Assembly: GCA_963678565.1 (NCBI GenBank)
Contig: OY782875.1
Location: forward strand, 992,001 to 1,056,000
Source of the DNA: SKHV01 sp963678565
GTDB taxonomy: Bacteria > Bacteroidota > Bacteroidia > Bacteroidales > Prolixibacteraceae
Length of the DNA: 64,000 nt
Direction: 5' to 3'
The notes below the pieces were generated by a model that was given only the letters and a program-made list of their open reading frames with translations, did not search any database and was not told the origin of the DNA. Position 1 is the stretch's first letter; each line of letters opens with the position of its first letter. The translations under genes and the position numbers were made by a program. Positions 43,599-53,534 of this stretch are shown one piece after another.

Positions 43599-46331
43599 CT
43601 ATGGATTAATCAAAAGTTTACCCATCGTGCTTATGCCATTTCCTTTAATTTCATATAAGTATATTCCCGTATTTAAATTCGTTGTTTCGAAATACACTTC
43701 TTTTGATCCTGCGGTTTGCAACTCATTTAGAACTCGTGTAATTACTTTTCCATCGATTGATTTCAATGTAATTGCTACTTTCCCTTTCTGATCGAGCGTG
43801 TAAATAAACTTTGTATAGTTGTTTGCCGGATTTGGATAACATTTTGCCGATTGAATTGCCAATTTGTTTTTACTAGCAATGAAGCTTAGGCTGTCTCCGT
43901 TGAATTTTGCGTAGGTTAAGGCCGACCAAGTGCTTCCATTTTTAATTCTTGCTTTTATCTTTCCTTTTCCAACTAAAGTTAATTCTTGCGTGAAAAGTTG
44001 AGCCGAATTATTGATTGAGCCTCCCATCAATCTCGGGTCACTACCATCACTTGTAAAATAAATCTCACCTGTAGAATTCGGATTTTCAATATTAAAATCA
44101 AGTGTATTTTCGATGGTTTCACCATAACTACTAAACAAAGGTGCTTCTAGCGATGGATAAAAACCTTTCGCCTTCAGTTGATTAAAAACAAGTTGAGAAC
44201 GTTTTGGAAAATAGGAAGTCAATTGATTGTTTACTTCAACCGCCCAATGATTATCTTGGGTATATAAAGTTGCCGATTTATCCTGCATGGCATCGCGACG
44301 ATAATCTCCCCAACGTGCCGATTCTGCAATCATTGCTAAACTAATTTCATCGGTTAATTCTTGATAGCGCTCTTTAACTGCATCCACAGATAAGGCTCCA
44401 CCATTATTAAAATGTTTGTTCATTCTATCAGCAACACGGAGTTTAAACTCTGCATTTTTTGATAAATAACTCCAAAGTGTTGTTGGTTTACCATCTAGTA
44501 ATCCAGTTATGTTTTCATATAAATTATTCATGCTCGTTTCTGCATCCCAAACAAAAAATCGAAAACCATGCTTGCTTTCAACCCTGTTGCGTGCTGCAAC
44601 CCAGTTGTTCCCATCCCAATCTTTGTTTCCAATATAATAGTTGATTAACATATAATCGATAAAGTTGTCTACATCCAGATAATTTGGATATTCTGGATTT
44701 TCAGAACCATCTAAGTTCAAGCCGTGTAATTGCTGGTATTTTGAATTGTCGCTGAGCCCCGATTTGGCAAAGAAAATTAGATTGTTAAACTCGCTAATTC
44801 TGCCGTCGACAATGCTGCCATGATCTTTAACCACATCCCAATCATTTTCATCTCCATTCATATACGATTCCATGAAATCGTTGGTAAGTTTTTCTGATAC
44901 ATTATAAAGTCCCCAATAAATTCCATTGATATATAAGTGAACATAGCGGTTGTGAGCACCTTTATTTCCCATGTCGAGCAAGGTGTTTTTAGAAAAGGGG
45001 TCACGAACATAATCGGCACGTTTGTTTTGCAATGCACTATTTTTAATCCACGAATCGTTAAACCCTGCTCTCAAAACTAAGGAATTAAACTCATTGGTTG
45101 GATTTCGATTTTCTTTGAAAAAATTGAATTTCAATTTCGATGGCCCATATTCACTTCTGAAAGAAAGTCGGAATGAGTGCTTCTGACTGTTCTCAGGAAT
45201 ACGACTATTTCCTCCGTGCAGCAGAATACCACAATTGACCTGAAAATTCAAACCTGTTTTCGGATCGAAAAATTCTGCAGATGTTGGCCTTTCCCAACCT
45301 ATTCCGTAACTACCATAATAGGTATTGCCTGTGTAGATATAAATTCCTCCTACTTTAGAACTGGGATCAGAGGAAAAAATGTATCCCGGATTTGTAACAA
45401 TGCACATGCTTGGGATCTCACTTAAACTTTTGATTAAATCTTCCTTGTATTTTGGATTGTTGGCAATCTCAGGGGCCATACCATAATCAGCGGGCAGGTA
45501 ATCTCCACTTGCTGCTCTCCCCCAAATGTTTGGATAACCTTCGTATGAATTCGGTTGATTAAGTACCGATTCAACGAAAATGTAGGTGTTGGTTATTACG
45601 GCACTCGAATCGCCATTTGTTCCATAGGCCTTAGCACTGATTACGGTTGAAGCATTAATTTCAATTTCGGAAGAGTATATTTTACCTGTGTTTTTGTTGG
45701 GTATGTTGCCATCGGTGGTATAGTAAATTGAAACATCATTTTGAGCACAGGATAAAGTAAGCGAGAATGATGAATTGTAAAGACCTCTTTCCTTACTAAA
45801 TGTAACGGGTAAAATATTTGTGCCGCTATTATTTTTTGTACCTGGAGTTGGTGCGCTTAGGTAGGTGTAGATTCCATTCAAAATTCCATAGGATTGGTCG
45901 CTCTTTTGTAATGGATAAACTGGAGTGAATTCTGATTCAATAGTGTTGTTGGCATTCACCAAAGCTAAATATTCCCCCGACCCTGATAATTTGAAACTGG
46001 TATGTAGTTGCTGTCCAGGAAGCGCAATGTTATCTCCTGAAGCAAAAACCAATAAGTAATCTTGGGGAGCAATTGTTACCTCAGGGAAAATCCATTTTTT
46101 CAAATTCTCTTTGTCATCGGTTAAACTCCAACCCAATAAATTTATACTTTCTTCTTGTTCGTTATAGATTTCAATCCAATCAGAAAATTTACCATTTGAA
46201 TCTTGAATTGTTTTGTTGTTGATGGCTTGAAATTCAGAGATAATTATTTTCGATTGTGCTCCTGAATATTTTGAAAAAATCGAGAACAAACTGACAATTA
46301 AGACTGTTAGAGAGATTTTATTAAGAAGCAT
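43599..46331 (-). CDS. T9SS-exported CotH kinase-family protein with lamin-tail domain
   Basis: The 910-residue protein has a signal peptide (1-25), a lamin-tail domain (about 28-140; IIISEFQAINNKTIQDSNGKFSDWIEIYN), a chitobiase C-terminal-like domain (about 175-255), a CotH kinase domain (about 340-680; YINGIYWGLYNVSEKLT, FFVWDAETSMNN), a second chitobiase-like domain (about 735-815) and a type IX sorting domain (about 832-910; CYPNPANNYTKF...GKLLINP). It should be secreted to the surface. CotH kinases phosphorylate Ser residues of partner proteins; the target here is unknown. Confidence 0.88.
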   Translation of the reverse strand: MLLNKISLTVLIVSLFSIFSKYSGAQSKIIISEFQAINNKTIQDSNGKFSDWIEIYNEQEESINLLGWSLTDDKENLKKWIFPEVTIAPQDYLLVFASGDNIALPGQQLHTSFKLSGSGEYLALVNANNTIESEFTPVYPLQKSDQSYGILNGIYTYLSAPTPGTKNNSGTNILPVTFSKERGLYNSSFSLTLSCAQNDVSIYYTTDGNIPNKNTGKIYSSEIEINASTVISAKAYGTNGDSSAVITNTYIFVESVLNQPNSYEGYPNIWGRAASGDYLPADYGMAPEIANNPKYKEDLIKSLSEIPSMCIVTNPGYIFSSDPSSKVGGIYIYTGNTYYGSYGIGWERPTSAEFFDPKTGLNFQVNCGILLHGGNSRIPENSQKHSFRLSFRSEYGPSKLKFNFFKENRNPTNEFNSLVLRAGFNDSWIKNSALQNKRADYVRDPFSKNTLLDMGNKGAHNRYVHLYINGIYWGLYNVSEKLTNDFMESYMNGDENDWDVVKDHGSIVDGRISEFNNLIFFAKSGLSDNSKYQQLHGLNLDGSENPEYPNYLDVDNFIDYMLINYYIGNKDWDGNNWVAARNRVESKHGFRFFVWDAETSMNNLYENITGLLDGKPTTLWSYLSKNAEFKLRVADRMNKHFNNGGALSVDAVKERYQELTDEISLAMIAESARWGDYRRDAMQDKSATLYTQDNHWAVEVNNQLTSYFPKRSQLVFNQLKAKGFYPSLEAPLFSSYGETIENTLDFNIENPNSTGEIYFTSDGSDPRLMGGSINNSAQLFTQELTLVGKGKIKARIKNGSTWSALTYAKFNGDSLSFIASKNKLAIQSAKCYPNPANNYTKFIYTLDQKGKVAITLKSIDGKVITRVLNELQTAGSKEVYFETTNLNTGIYLYEIKGNGISTMGKLLINP

Positions 46332-46430
46332 GTAGAAATAGTTAGTTGCAGGCGAAGATAATAAAATCAGAATAATTGTAAACGATTACAGTTGCGTTAG
46401 ATCGTAATTTTATAGGATCAGAATTTCCAA

Positions 46431-48419
46431 TTAAGCTTTATGAGCATCGCAATGGAATAATTGACAAGCATCCTTTATTTGGTTCGGATTTCCCATTAAA
46501 TAAATTACATCACCTTCTTCAAATTGAATTTTTGGTATTGGATCATTCACAACATTTCCATTTCTTCTAACAGCTAGCAAGTTTGCTCCAGTTTCAGCTC
46601 TCAAATCGATATCGATTACTGATTGATTAATTGCTGACGATTCCGATTCAATGGTGATGGTTTTAACCTCTACCTCGTCAAATTCATCAAAAATCGAAAG
46701 TTGGTTGATTTGATCACGGTTTATAAATTCTCCTAAGAAATCGTTGCGCATTTTGTGTACTAAGCGATTCACCTCTTTGGTTGGATATTTTCGCATGATT
46801 AAGATGCGATTCAACATGTCGATGGCGATTTCAAGTTTCTCGGGTAACACTTGATCGGCACCTAGGCGATACAGGTCTTTTACAAACTCAATGCTGGGTG
46901 TACGTGCCAGCACAAATGCATTCGGAGCCATTTGTTTTACATTTTCTAAAATCGCAATAGTTGGCACAATATTTCCAATTGATAGTACCACGATTTCAGC
47001 ATCTTCAATATGAGCTTTTTCTAAAATTGGTTTGTTTACAGCATCACCATAAACCACCGGATAGCCTTTCTCGATCTGCTCTTTAACAATGTTGGGATCA
47101 AAAATTATTGAGACATAGCTAATGTTATTTTGCCGTGCCATATCGGCCAATTTTAAGGCACTTGGATCTTTCCCTATAATTACGATATGATTTTTAAAAG
47201 CAGGGATCGAGGTCTCTTTCAACGGAAAAAGCCCGGTAACTAATTTGGGTGGTAATGGTAGTTTTAATAAGAGTGTTGCCAAGGGTCTCGACACATTCAT
47301 GATAAAGGGCGTAACTGCCATGGTAATAACAGCAACTGCAATAAATAATTGATAATAAAAGTCGTTTACTACTGACGCCTTGTTTCCTATTTTTGCCAAT
47401 ACGAATGAAAATTCTCCAACTTGGCTCAAAGCCAAACCAACCATTACAGTTCCTCTAAAAGTATGCCCAAGCACAAATCCGGTTGCTCCTGCAATAATTG
47501 TTTTTACGAAAATTACTAGTATAAAACTGATAGAAACAAGCATCCAATTATCGTAAACAAACTGCAAGTCGAGCAACATCCCAATTGATACAAAGAAAAA
47601 GCTTGTAAATGTATCTTTTATGGGCAGAATATTTCCAAAGGCATTGTGACTGTATTCCGATTCAGAGATCATTAAACCGGCAAGGAAAGCTCCAAATGCA
47701 AGCGACATTCCTAATTGGTAGGTGAGCAACGCAATTGCAAAACAAATAAGGAAAATACTCATATTGAATAATTCCTGATTCTTTGTAAGTGCAATCCAAT
47801 GTAAAAGTTTTGGGAACAACCATTTATTTCCAACAATTACTAATCCAATAATGAAAATGGCCTTGATTCCGAGTAGAATCAATTCTCTAGAAATATTGAT
47901 CGATTCGCTACCCAACATGTTGGTGAAAAGTAAAAGTGGAACCAACATGATATCCTGAAAAATCAGAATACCGAGTACCGTTTTTCCATAGTTGGAGCTT
48001 ATTTCAGATTTTTCTTGTAGAATTTTGAGTACCAAAGCCGAACTGCTTAAGGCCGCAATAAAACCAATAAATAAGCCGCCCATTAAATCTAATTCGTAAA
48101 TAGATGAGAGCCCAAAGAATACCGCTGCAGTAAGAATAAATTGCAATAAACCGCCTAAAAATACGGTTCGACGAATGTGGTAAAGACTTTTAAGTGAGAA
48201 TTCCATTCCGATAGTGAAAAGCAGGAAAATTACTCCAATTTCGGCCATTAATTCGATTTCGTGTTCTCCATGAACGAGCGATAAAAGGTGCGGTCCGGCA
48301 ATGATTCCTGTTAGCAAATAGCCAACTACGGTGGGAATTTTTATCTTATTAAAAATAAAATTTACAAATACCGATAAGGCGAATATTACGACAATGTCCT
48401 TTAAAATGGTCAATTCCAT
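46431..48419 (-). CDS. CPA2 monovalent cation:proton antiporter with TrkA domains
   Basis: The 662-residue protein has a Kef-type exchanger domain of about twelve helices (1-390; GYLLTGIIAGPHLL, FLLFTIGMEFSL, FGAFLAGLMISES), a cytoplasmic TrkA-N/RCK nucleotide-binding domain (about 408-525; HIVIIGKDPSALKLA) and a TrkA-C domain (about 575-655; EGDVIYLMGNPNQIK). This is the KefB/YbaL layout, K+ or Na+ efflux coupled to H+ with ligand gating. Transcribed alone. Confidence 0.92.
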   Translation of the reverse strand: MELTILKDIVVIFALSVFVNFIFNKIKIPTVVGYLLTGIIAGPHLLSLVHGEHEIELMAEIGVIFLLFTIGMEFSLKSLYHIRRTVFLGGLLQFILTAAVFFGLSSIYELDLMGGLFIGFIAALSSSALVLKILQEKSEISSNYGKTVLGILIFQDIMLVPLLLFTNMLGSESINISRELILLGIKAIFIIGLVIVGNKWLFPKLLHWIALTKNQELFNMSIFLICFAIALLTYQLGMSLAFGAFLAGLMISESEYSHNAFGNILPIKDTFTSFFFVSIGMLLDLQFVYDNWMLVSISFILVIFVKTIIAGATGFVLGHTFRGTVMVGLALSQVGEFSFVLAKIGNKASVVNDFYYQLFIAVAVITMAVTPFIMNVSRPLATLLLKLPLPPKLVTGLFPLKETSIPAFKNHIVIIGKDPSALKLADMARQNNISYVSIIFDPNIVKEQIEKGYPVVYGDAVNKPILEKAHIEDAEIVVLSIGNIVPTIAILENVKQMAPNAFVLARTPSIEFVKDLYRLGADQVLPEKLEIAIDMLNRILIMRKYPTKEVNRLVHKMRNDFLGEFINRDQINQLSIFDEFDEVEVKTITIESESSAINQSVIDIDLRAETGANLLAVRRNGNVVNDPIPKIQFEEGDVIYLMGNPNQIKDACQLFHCDAHKA

Positions 48420-48440
48420 ATTCCTTTATTTCTTGGGTAA

Positions 48441-48472
48441 CTAAAATAGCGAAATTCGAGTTAAAATTCAAC
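48441..48472 (-). promoter_or_regulatory. Candidate promoter of the CPA2 antiporter
   Basis: On the minus strand GTTG (48469-48472), 20 bases, then TATTTTAG (48441-48448) fits the -33/-7 spacing with one mismatch in each box. Confidence 0.4.
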
Positions 48473-48518
48473 GATAAACTCTTTTCGAAATGTAATACAA
48501 TCGATAATTGTTTAGGTT

Positions 48519-50387
48519 TTAACTTCTTGTTTTTTTCCTTTTCTGTTTAACCTTCTTTTTAGAATTATTCGGTTTCCCATTTGAAATTTCTGATAAGCCC
48601 ATTTGTTGCAGTTCAGAATTGATCTGTTTTTGATTTTCTGGTTTGTACCAGAAGAAATATTTACGCTGATCGAGTTTGTCTTTCTTGGTTTTTGCTGTAA
48701 AAACCGGTTTTAAGGTATATGGATGAACTCCGGAATAATAAATGACCGTAGCCACTGTCATTGGAGTTGGTGTAAAATCTTGAACTTGTTCTAATTTGAA
48801 ATCCAATTGTTTGGTTTCAAGCATTAGTTTTGCCATATCTTTTTTCCTACTTCCGGGATGACTCGAAATAAAATATGGAATCAATTGTTGTTTCATTCCT
48901 GATTTTTCGTTTTCCTCATTAAAGAACTTGAGAAAATCGTGAAAAAGACTGAAACTTGGCTTTCGCATTATTTTTAAAACATCATCGGAAGTGTGTTCGG
49001 GAGCAACTTTTAACCTGCCCGAAACATGTTTGCGAATTACTTGACGAAGATATTCTAAGTTGGTATCGGTTTGCTGTCCTTTTGCAAAAATCATATCATA
49101 GCGAATGCCACTTCCGATAAAGGCCTTTTTAATGTTCGGATGATTTTCAGCTAACTTGTATACATAGAGCAAGGCCTGATGACTCGTATCAAGATTTTTA
49201 CAAATATCTGGGTCGATACACGAAGGGCGTTTGCATTTTTTGCAAATATCTAAATGTTTTCCGGCCATGCGGTACATATTGGCCGATGGTCCACCTAAAT
49301 CGCTAATGTATCCTTTGAAGTCGGGCATTTTTGTAACCTGATCAATTTCTTTTTTTATCGATTCTGGTGAGCGACTGGCAATAAATTTACCCTGATGTGC
49401 AGAAATGGTGCAAAAAGAACATCCTCCAAAACATCCACGATGCATGTTGATGGAATGTCGGATCATTTCGTAGGCCGGAATGTTTTTCCCTTTGTAACGA
49501 GGATGTGGCATTCGTGTAAAAGGCAAATCGAAGAAGCTATCCATTTCCTCTTCGGAATATGGTTGCCATGGCGGATTAACCACCAAGGTTTTGTTTCCAA
49601 CTTTCTGCGTAATTTTTTGTGCGTCCCATTTATTCGATTCTTCCTCGATATGGCGGAAGTTACTAGCGTATGCTATTTTATCGTCTAGGCAACGTTCGTG
49701 ACTCGCTAATTCAATATTCCCCCAACTTTTATCGGTGGCATAGTTTTCATCGGAGGTGAGAAATGCCGTTTGTTTTAAATTAGTTAGTGAGCTAAATGGT
49801 ACTCCTTTTTGTAAGTAATTAACCAATTCGATTATGGTTTTTTCGCCCATGCCATAAATTAGCATATCTGCTTCGCTCGATTCTAAAATCGAAGGCATTA
49901 ATTGATCGCTCCAATAATCGTAATGCGTTACGCGGCGCAAGGAGGCTTCAATTCCACCAATTAAAACCGGAACGTCGGGATATAATTTTTTCAATATTTT
50001 TGAATATACCGAGGTTGAATAGTCGGGGCGCATGTCGGGCCTGCCGTCGGGGGTATAAGCGTCGTTAGAGCGCTTCCTGCGATTTGCTGTATAATGATTT
50101 ACCATTGAGTCCATACAACCCGCCGAAACTGCAAAGAAAAGATTCGGTTTCCCTAATTTTTTGAAATCGCGTAAGTCATCTCTCCAGTTGGGTTGAGGTA
50201 CAATTGCTACTTTCAGTCCAAGCGATTCTAAAACGCGTCCAATAACTGCAGGTCCAAATGATGGATGATCGACATAGGCGTCGCCACTAAAAAATATAAC
50301 ATCGATACTTTTCCAGTCGCGCGCTTTAATTTCTTTTGCCGACGTGGGTAACCAGTCGGTTGGTCTATATGGATAATGTTTAATCAT
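48519..50387 (-). CDS. YgiQ family radical SAM protein
   Basis: From the ATG at 50387 the protein (622 residues) starts MIKHYPYRPTDWLPTS, as relatives do; an in-frame ATG at 50414 lies upstream of a good -7 box and is unlikely. It has an N-terminal B12-binding-like region, the radical SAM cluster motif CFGGCSFC in HRGCFGGCSFCTISAHQG, and extra Cys pairs (CKKCKRPSCIDPDICKN) that may bind a second cluster. The C-terminus is Lys-rich. The reaction is unknown in all species. Confidence 0.9.
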   Translation of the reverse strand: MIKHYPYRPTDWLPTSAKEIKARDWKSIDVIFFSGDAYVDHPSFGPAVIGRVLESLGLKVAIVPQPNWRDDLRDFKKLGKPNLFFAVSAGCMDSMVNHYTANRRKRSNDAYTPDGRPDMRPDYSTSVYSKILKKLYPDVPVLIGGIEASLRRVTHYDYWSDQLMPSILESSEADMLIYGMGEKTIIELVNYLQKGVPFSSLTNLKQTAFLTSDENYATDKSWGNIELASHERCLDDKIAYASNFRHIEEESNKWDAQKITQKVGNKTLVVNPPWQPYSEEEMDSFFDLPFTRMPHPRYKGKNIPAYEMIRHSINMHRGCFGGCSFCTISAHQGKFIASRSPESIKKEIDQVTKMPDFKGYISDLGGPSANMYRMAGKHLDICKKCKRPSCIDPDICKNLDTSHQALLYVYKLAENHPNIKKAFIGSGIRYDMIFAKGQQTDTNLEYLRQVIRKHVSGRLKVAPEHTSDDVLKIMRKPSFSLFHDFLKFFNEENEKSGMKQQLIPYFISSHPGSRKKDMAKLMLETKQLDFKLEQVQDFTPTPMTVATVIYYSGVHPYTLKPVFTAKTKKDKLDQRKYFFWYKPENQKQINSELQQMGLSEISNGKPNNSKKKVKQKRKKTRS

Positions 50388-50392
50388 TAATA

Positions 50393-50400
50393 CAAAGATA
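50393..50400 (-). promoter_or_regulatory. Candidate -7 box giving a leaderless ygiQ-type mRNA
   Basis: The minus strand reads TATCTTTG, an exact TAnnTTTG match, ending five bases before the ATG. The transcript would start at or within a base or two of the start codon. Confidence 0.4.
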
Positions 50401-50468
50401 AATCTATCTATCAAACAAACAGTATTGTAAAAGGTTGTAGAAAAATATCTTTACATAAATGATCAGAA

Positions 50469-51464
50469 TTAGCTTCGAAGTTTTAAGTTTTCGATGTAAT
50501 CGGTAATTGGGATGGCTAATTCTTTTGGATTTTGTATTGCCCAGTTTTTCACAGCATTATATTGTTCCTCTTGTTTGTCGAAATTTAGAATTGGATAGTT
50601 TTCTTTTAATCTTGGAGTGCAAACATAAATATTCTCAGCAACAGGAGTTGGTCGTGCAGAAGTCCATTCATGAAATTCCTCAATAAATTTATCAAAGCCA
50701 TTCATCGATATCATATGTAAGAATCCTTTTAAAAGTTTGAAATCCTTTAAATTCAACTTTAGAATCTCAGGCGTTGGTAAAAGTGCATTAAACTCGTTGT
50801 AGTCGGCTGCACTTACTTCGCGCATAGGACTAATTATATAAATGTTTTTGAGTGTATTGTTCCGGTTGATGAATTTGCTTAAATGTGGTTTAAATCGCTT
50901 GAATGAACCACCTGCCCCACCATCAATATAGCCGGGGCGTGCAATTGAGCAACGTTTTTTCCCAATTTTTCCGACAGTTGCATCTGGAAAAATAATTGGT
51001 ATAGCAGAGGTCGCCATTAGTAAATCGGCTAAACGGGCGTAACCATTTCGGTTTAATCGATTGTTGGCCCATATTGTTTTAAATCGGAAAATGTTGAAGG
51101 CTAATATGTAAGTATGATAAGGTAAGTCACTTAGCATATTGAAATCGGCTTTTTCTATAAATTGCTCTATTAAGCTTCGGAGTGGTTTGGTATTGTAGGG
51201 CAATAATTTTTTGCGAAGAAAAACATCTTCGGTTTTAAGTTGGAAGAGAATTTCTTTCTTGTAATAATCGTCCCACGAAAGCGGTGCTTCTTTTCGAAAG
51301 CAGGCGTTAATGGCCATGGCATTGAGTGCTCCTGAACTAAAACCAGCCACCATGGTACGTTCTTCAGAAATTGTCAAGTTTTTCTGATCAATTAATTGAT
51401 CGATAATGGCAACTTCTTGAGAAATTCGTGCAGCAGCACCTGTTAATAATAGAGCATCTTCCAT
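50469..51464 (-). CDS. Patatin-like phospholipase, apparently active paralogue
   Basis: The 331-residue protein has the patatin fold: glycine-rich oxyanion segment LTGAAARISQEVAI near the start, the nucleophile elbow GFSSG (Ser43), and the catalytic Asp in YIDGGAGG (Asp181-Gly-Gly). No signal peptide is present. It should cleave acyl chains from lipids in the cytoplasm or at the inner membrane. It lies 51 bases after a paralogue that has lost these residues. Confidence 0.85.
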   Translation of the reverse strand: MEDALLLTGAAARISQEVAIIDQLIDQKNLTISEERTMVAGFSSGALNAMAINACFRKEAPLSWDDYYKKEILFQLKTEDVFLRKKLLPYNTKPLRSLIEQFIEKADFNMLSDLPYHTYILAFNIFRFKTIWANNRLNRNGYARLADLLMATSAIPIIFPDATVGKIGKKRCSIARPGYIDGGAGGSFKRFKPHLSKFINRNNTLKNIYIISPMREVSAADYNEFNALLPTPEILKLNLKDFKLLKGFLHMISMNGFDKFIEEFHEWTSARPTPVAENIYVCTPRLKENYPILNFDKQEEQYNAVKNWAIQNPKELAIPITDYIENLKLRS

Positions 51465-51515
51465 TTACAAAAACTAAATTAGTTGAACTAAAGTTACTCT
51501 TTTATAATAAAAATT

Positions 51516-52481
51516 CTAAGTGTAATTCACTAAATATTGATTTATTTCGATCGCTAATCTGTCGGGGTGATCTTCGAACCAATTGTAGACTTTTCGATGC
51601 TTTTGTAATTGATTTTCATAATCGAAAAAGTCGAAGTTTGAATCCATTTCGGGAATACATACATAGATGCTTTCTGCGAAGTTATTATTTTGATTGGCTT
51701 TCTGAAGTTTGTTTAGGAATTTGTTAAATCCGGCTTTTGAAATATGAAAAATATAATCGGTAAGTAAATTATGATCGACCTGAGCCGATTCATAAAGTTT
51801 GCGTGTATCCAATAAGGTATTATTTTCACGCATTGGGCTAAGCACAAATAGCTTTTCAAATTTACCATTTCTCTTTGTTTCTTTTCTTAGCTTCTTTTTA
51901 AAATGCTTGAAATTTCCATGTGAAGCCGCATCGATGTATGCTCCCAAAGGCAATCCGGTTGGAAGATTGTCGATTCCTTTTATTTCTTTTGGAGTGTAAA
52001 TATTTGGGATTGCCATTGAAGACAATATTAAATCGCGAACTGAAATATCCTCGTGCCAATTGCGGTGCGAACCGGCCCAAAAAGTTTTTTCTTTTTCGAC
52101 GGAGTAGGTTAGGATAAAGGAATTGAAATCTAAGTCGGAAAGTCGCTCAATGTTCATATCCCAAAGCATTGCTTCAATTGTATGTTTTAAATGAGAATGA
52201 TCCCACAAATTGTCATCCGACTTTTGATAAATTGAATCATTTGAGAGATTTTTTAAAAAGCCCTTTTTATAATCGTTTTCCCAATTGATAGGATTTGATT
52301 TCCTGAAACATGCATTGATTGCGCATATGTTGAGCGATCCTGAATTTATACCGGCTAAAAATGTTTGCTCAGGCGAAAGAATCAGTTTCTTTTTTTGAAT
52401 TAGCTGATCAATAATAGCAACTTCCTGCGAAATTCGTCCGGCTAAACCTGTGAATAATATTGCATTCCTTGTTTCCAACAT
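51516..52481 (-). CDS. Patatin-like protein lacking the catalytic Ser (likely pseudoenzyme)
   Basis: The 321-residue protein is similar along its length to the downstream patatin (shared ARISQEVAIIDQLI-type N-terminus, AINACFRK, IYVC.PE near the end). The elbow reads GINSG, so the nucleophile position is Asn46, and the Asp motif reads YIDAASHG, with Asp184 kept but both Gly replaced by Ala. It is the first gene of the pair. It may be a regulatory partner of the active copy or a lipid-binding protein. Confidence 0.82.
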   Translation of the reverse strand: MLETRNAILFTGLAGRISQEVAIIDQLIQKKKLILSPEQTFLAGINSGSLNICAINACFRKSNPINWENDYKKGFLKNLSNDSIYQKSDDNLWDHSHLKHTIEAMLWDMNIERLSDLDFNSFILTYSVEKEKTFWAGSHRNWHEDISVRDLILSSMAIPNIYTPKEIKGIDNLPTGLPLGAYIDAASHGNFKHFKKKLRKETKRNGKFEKLFVLSPMRENNTLLDTRKLYESAQVDHNLLTDYIFHISKAGFNKFLNKLQKANQNNNFAESIYVCIPEMDSNFDFFDYENQLQKHRKVYNWFEDHPDRLAIEINQYLVNYT

Positions 52482-52603
52482 TTACAGCACTTTTTAAGAT
52501 TATATAAATTTAATTACCTAAATATAATGGTGCAGTTGCTTTTTAATCGTTATGCTAAGTTTAAAATATAATGAAATAAAAGTCCATATTTATAAATATT
52601 AAA

Positions 52604-53530
52604 TTATTTCTGTTCACGTGCTTTGTGCTCACTTGGGAGTATTGAATAATAAATGAATTCGTTGAGCGGGGTGGCAACATTTAATTGTTTCGCCATTCGA
52701 ACGATTGCACCATTCTGGTAATTTATTTCTGATGGTTTTTCGTTGAGTACATCGCGCGTTAAAGACGAAGTTGCTTTGTACGGAAATTTGTCAACAGCCT
52801 GCATCGTCTTTTCAACGATCGATTCTTTTAAATTGATTTTATTGGTACATGCAACTTGATAAATTTCGGTGAATAGTTGCTGCAACAAGGCTCTGGTTTC
52901 AGGTATCTCTCTTATTTCGCCATAAGTTGTTTTTGTAACTGCAAGCAAGGCACTTGAGCAGATCATCAAAAATTTCTTCCAAATTTCAGCGTCAATATCT
53001 TCTGGAATGAAATTGTTAATTCCTGCATCAGAAAAGTGATGATGGATGGCAAGTATACGTTCAGATTTAATGTTGTCTTGTTCTCCGAAAATAATTGTTG
53101 GCTCAACTCCCATGTGATGGATTACACCAGGCGCTTCAATTTTACTGAAGATTCGACATAATCCTTTAATTATATTTGCCTGAGGTAGAAAGCTTGACAA
53201 TTCGTTGAAGGCATCTACTCCATTTTGTAAAGGCAGCACAAGGCATTTGGGATTAATTATTGGTTTCAATTGTTTTGCAATATCTAACACCTGCCATGCT
53301 TTGGTGGAAACAATAATCAATTCAGCTTCTTTCAATGTACTTAGCTCCGAACTTGCTTGTGCTGGATGAATCCTGAAATCTCCATGGATACTTTTTACTT
53401 GCAAACCATTTGCTTTGATGGCTGCTAGATGTTCGTTACGAGCAATAAAAGTAACCTCATGTCCGGCATTTGCTAATTTTCCACCAAAATATCCTCCAAC
53501 TCCTCCTGTTCCAATAATTCCAATTCGCAT
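52604..53530 (-). CDS. panE: 2-dehydropantoate 2-reductase
   Basis: The 308-residue protein has the NADP-binding GIIGTGGVGGYFGGKLANAGHEVTFIAR at the N-terminus, catalytic Lys/Glu region AEIWKKFLMICSSALLAVT, and LNEKPSEINYQNGAIVRMAK at the C-terminal substrate site. It reduces ketopantoate to pantoate for CoA synthesis. It is the last gene of a three-gene operon, 4 bases after the AMP-ligase remnant. Confidence 0.9.
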   Translation of the reverse strand: MRIGIIGTGGVGGYFGGKLANAGHEVTFIARNEHLAAIKANGLQVKSIHGDFRIHPAQASSELSTLKEAELIIVSTKAWQVLDIAKQLKPIINPKCLVLPLQNGVDAFNELSSFLPQANIIKGLCRIFSKIEAPGVIHHMGVEPTIIFGEQDNIKSERILAIHHHFSDAGINNFIPEDIDAEIWKKFLMICSSALLAVTKTTYGEIREIPETRALLQQLFTEIYQVACTNKINLKESIVEKTMQAVDKFPYKATSSLTRDVLNEKPSEINYQNGAIVRMAKQLNVATPLNEFIYYSILPSEHKAREQK

Positions 53531-53534
53531 CGTT

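Noticed and set aside
43586..43613. TTGATTTAATC / GATTAATCAA near-palindrome between sfsA and the CotH gene
   Set aside because: AT-rich, bulged, and lies across the CotH stop codon; not convincing as terminator or site.
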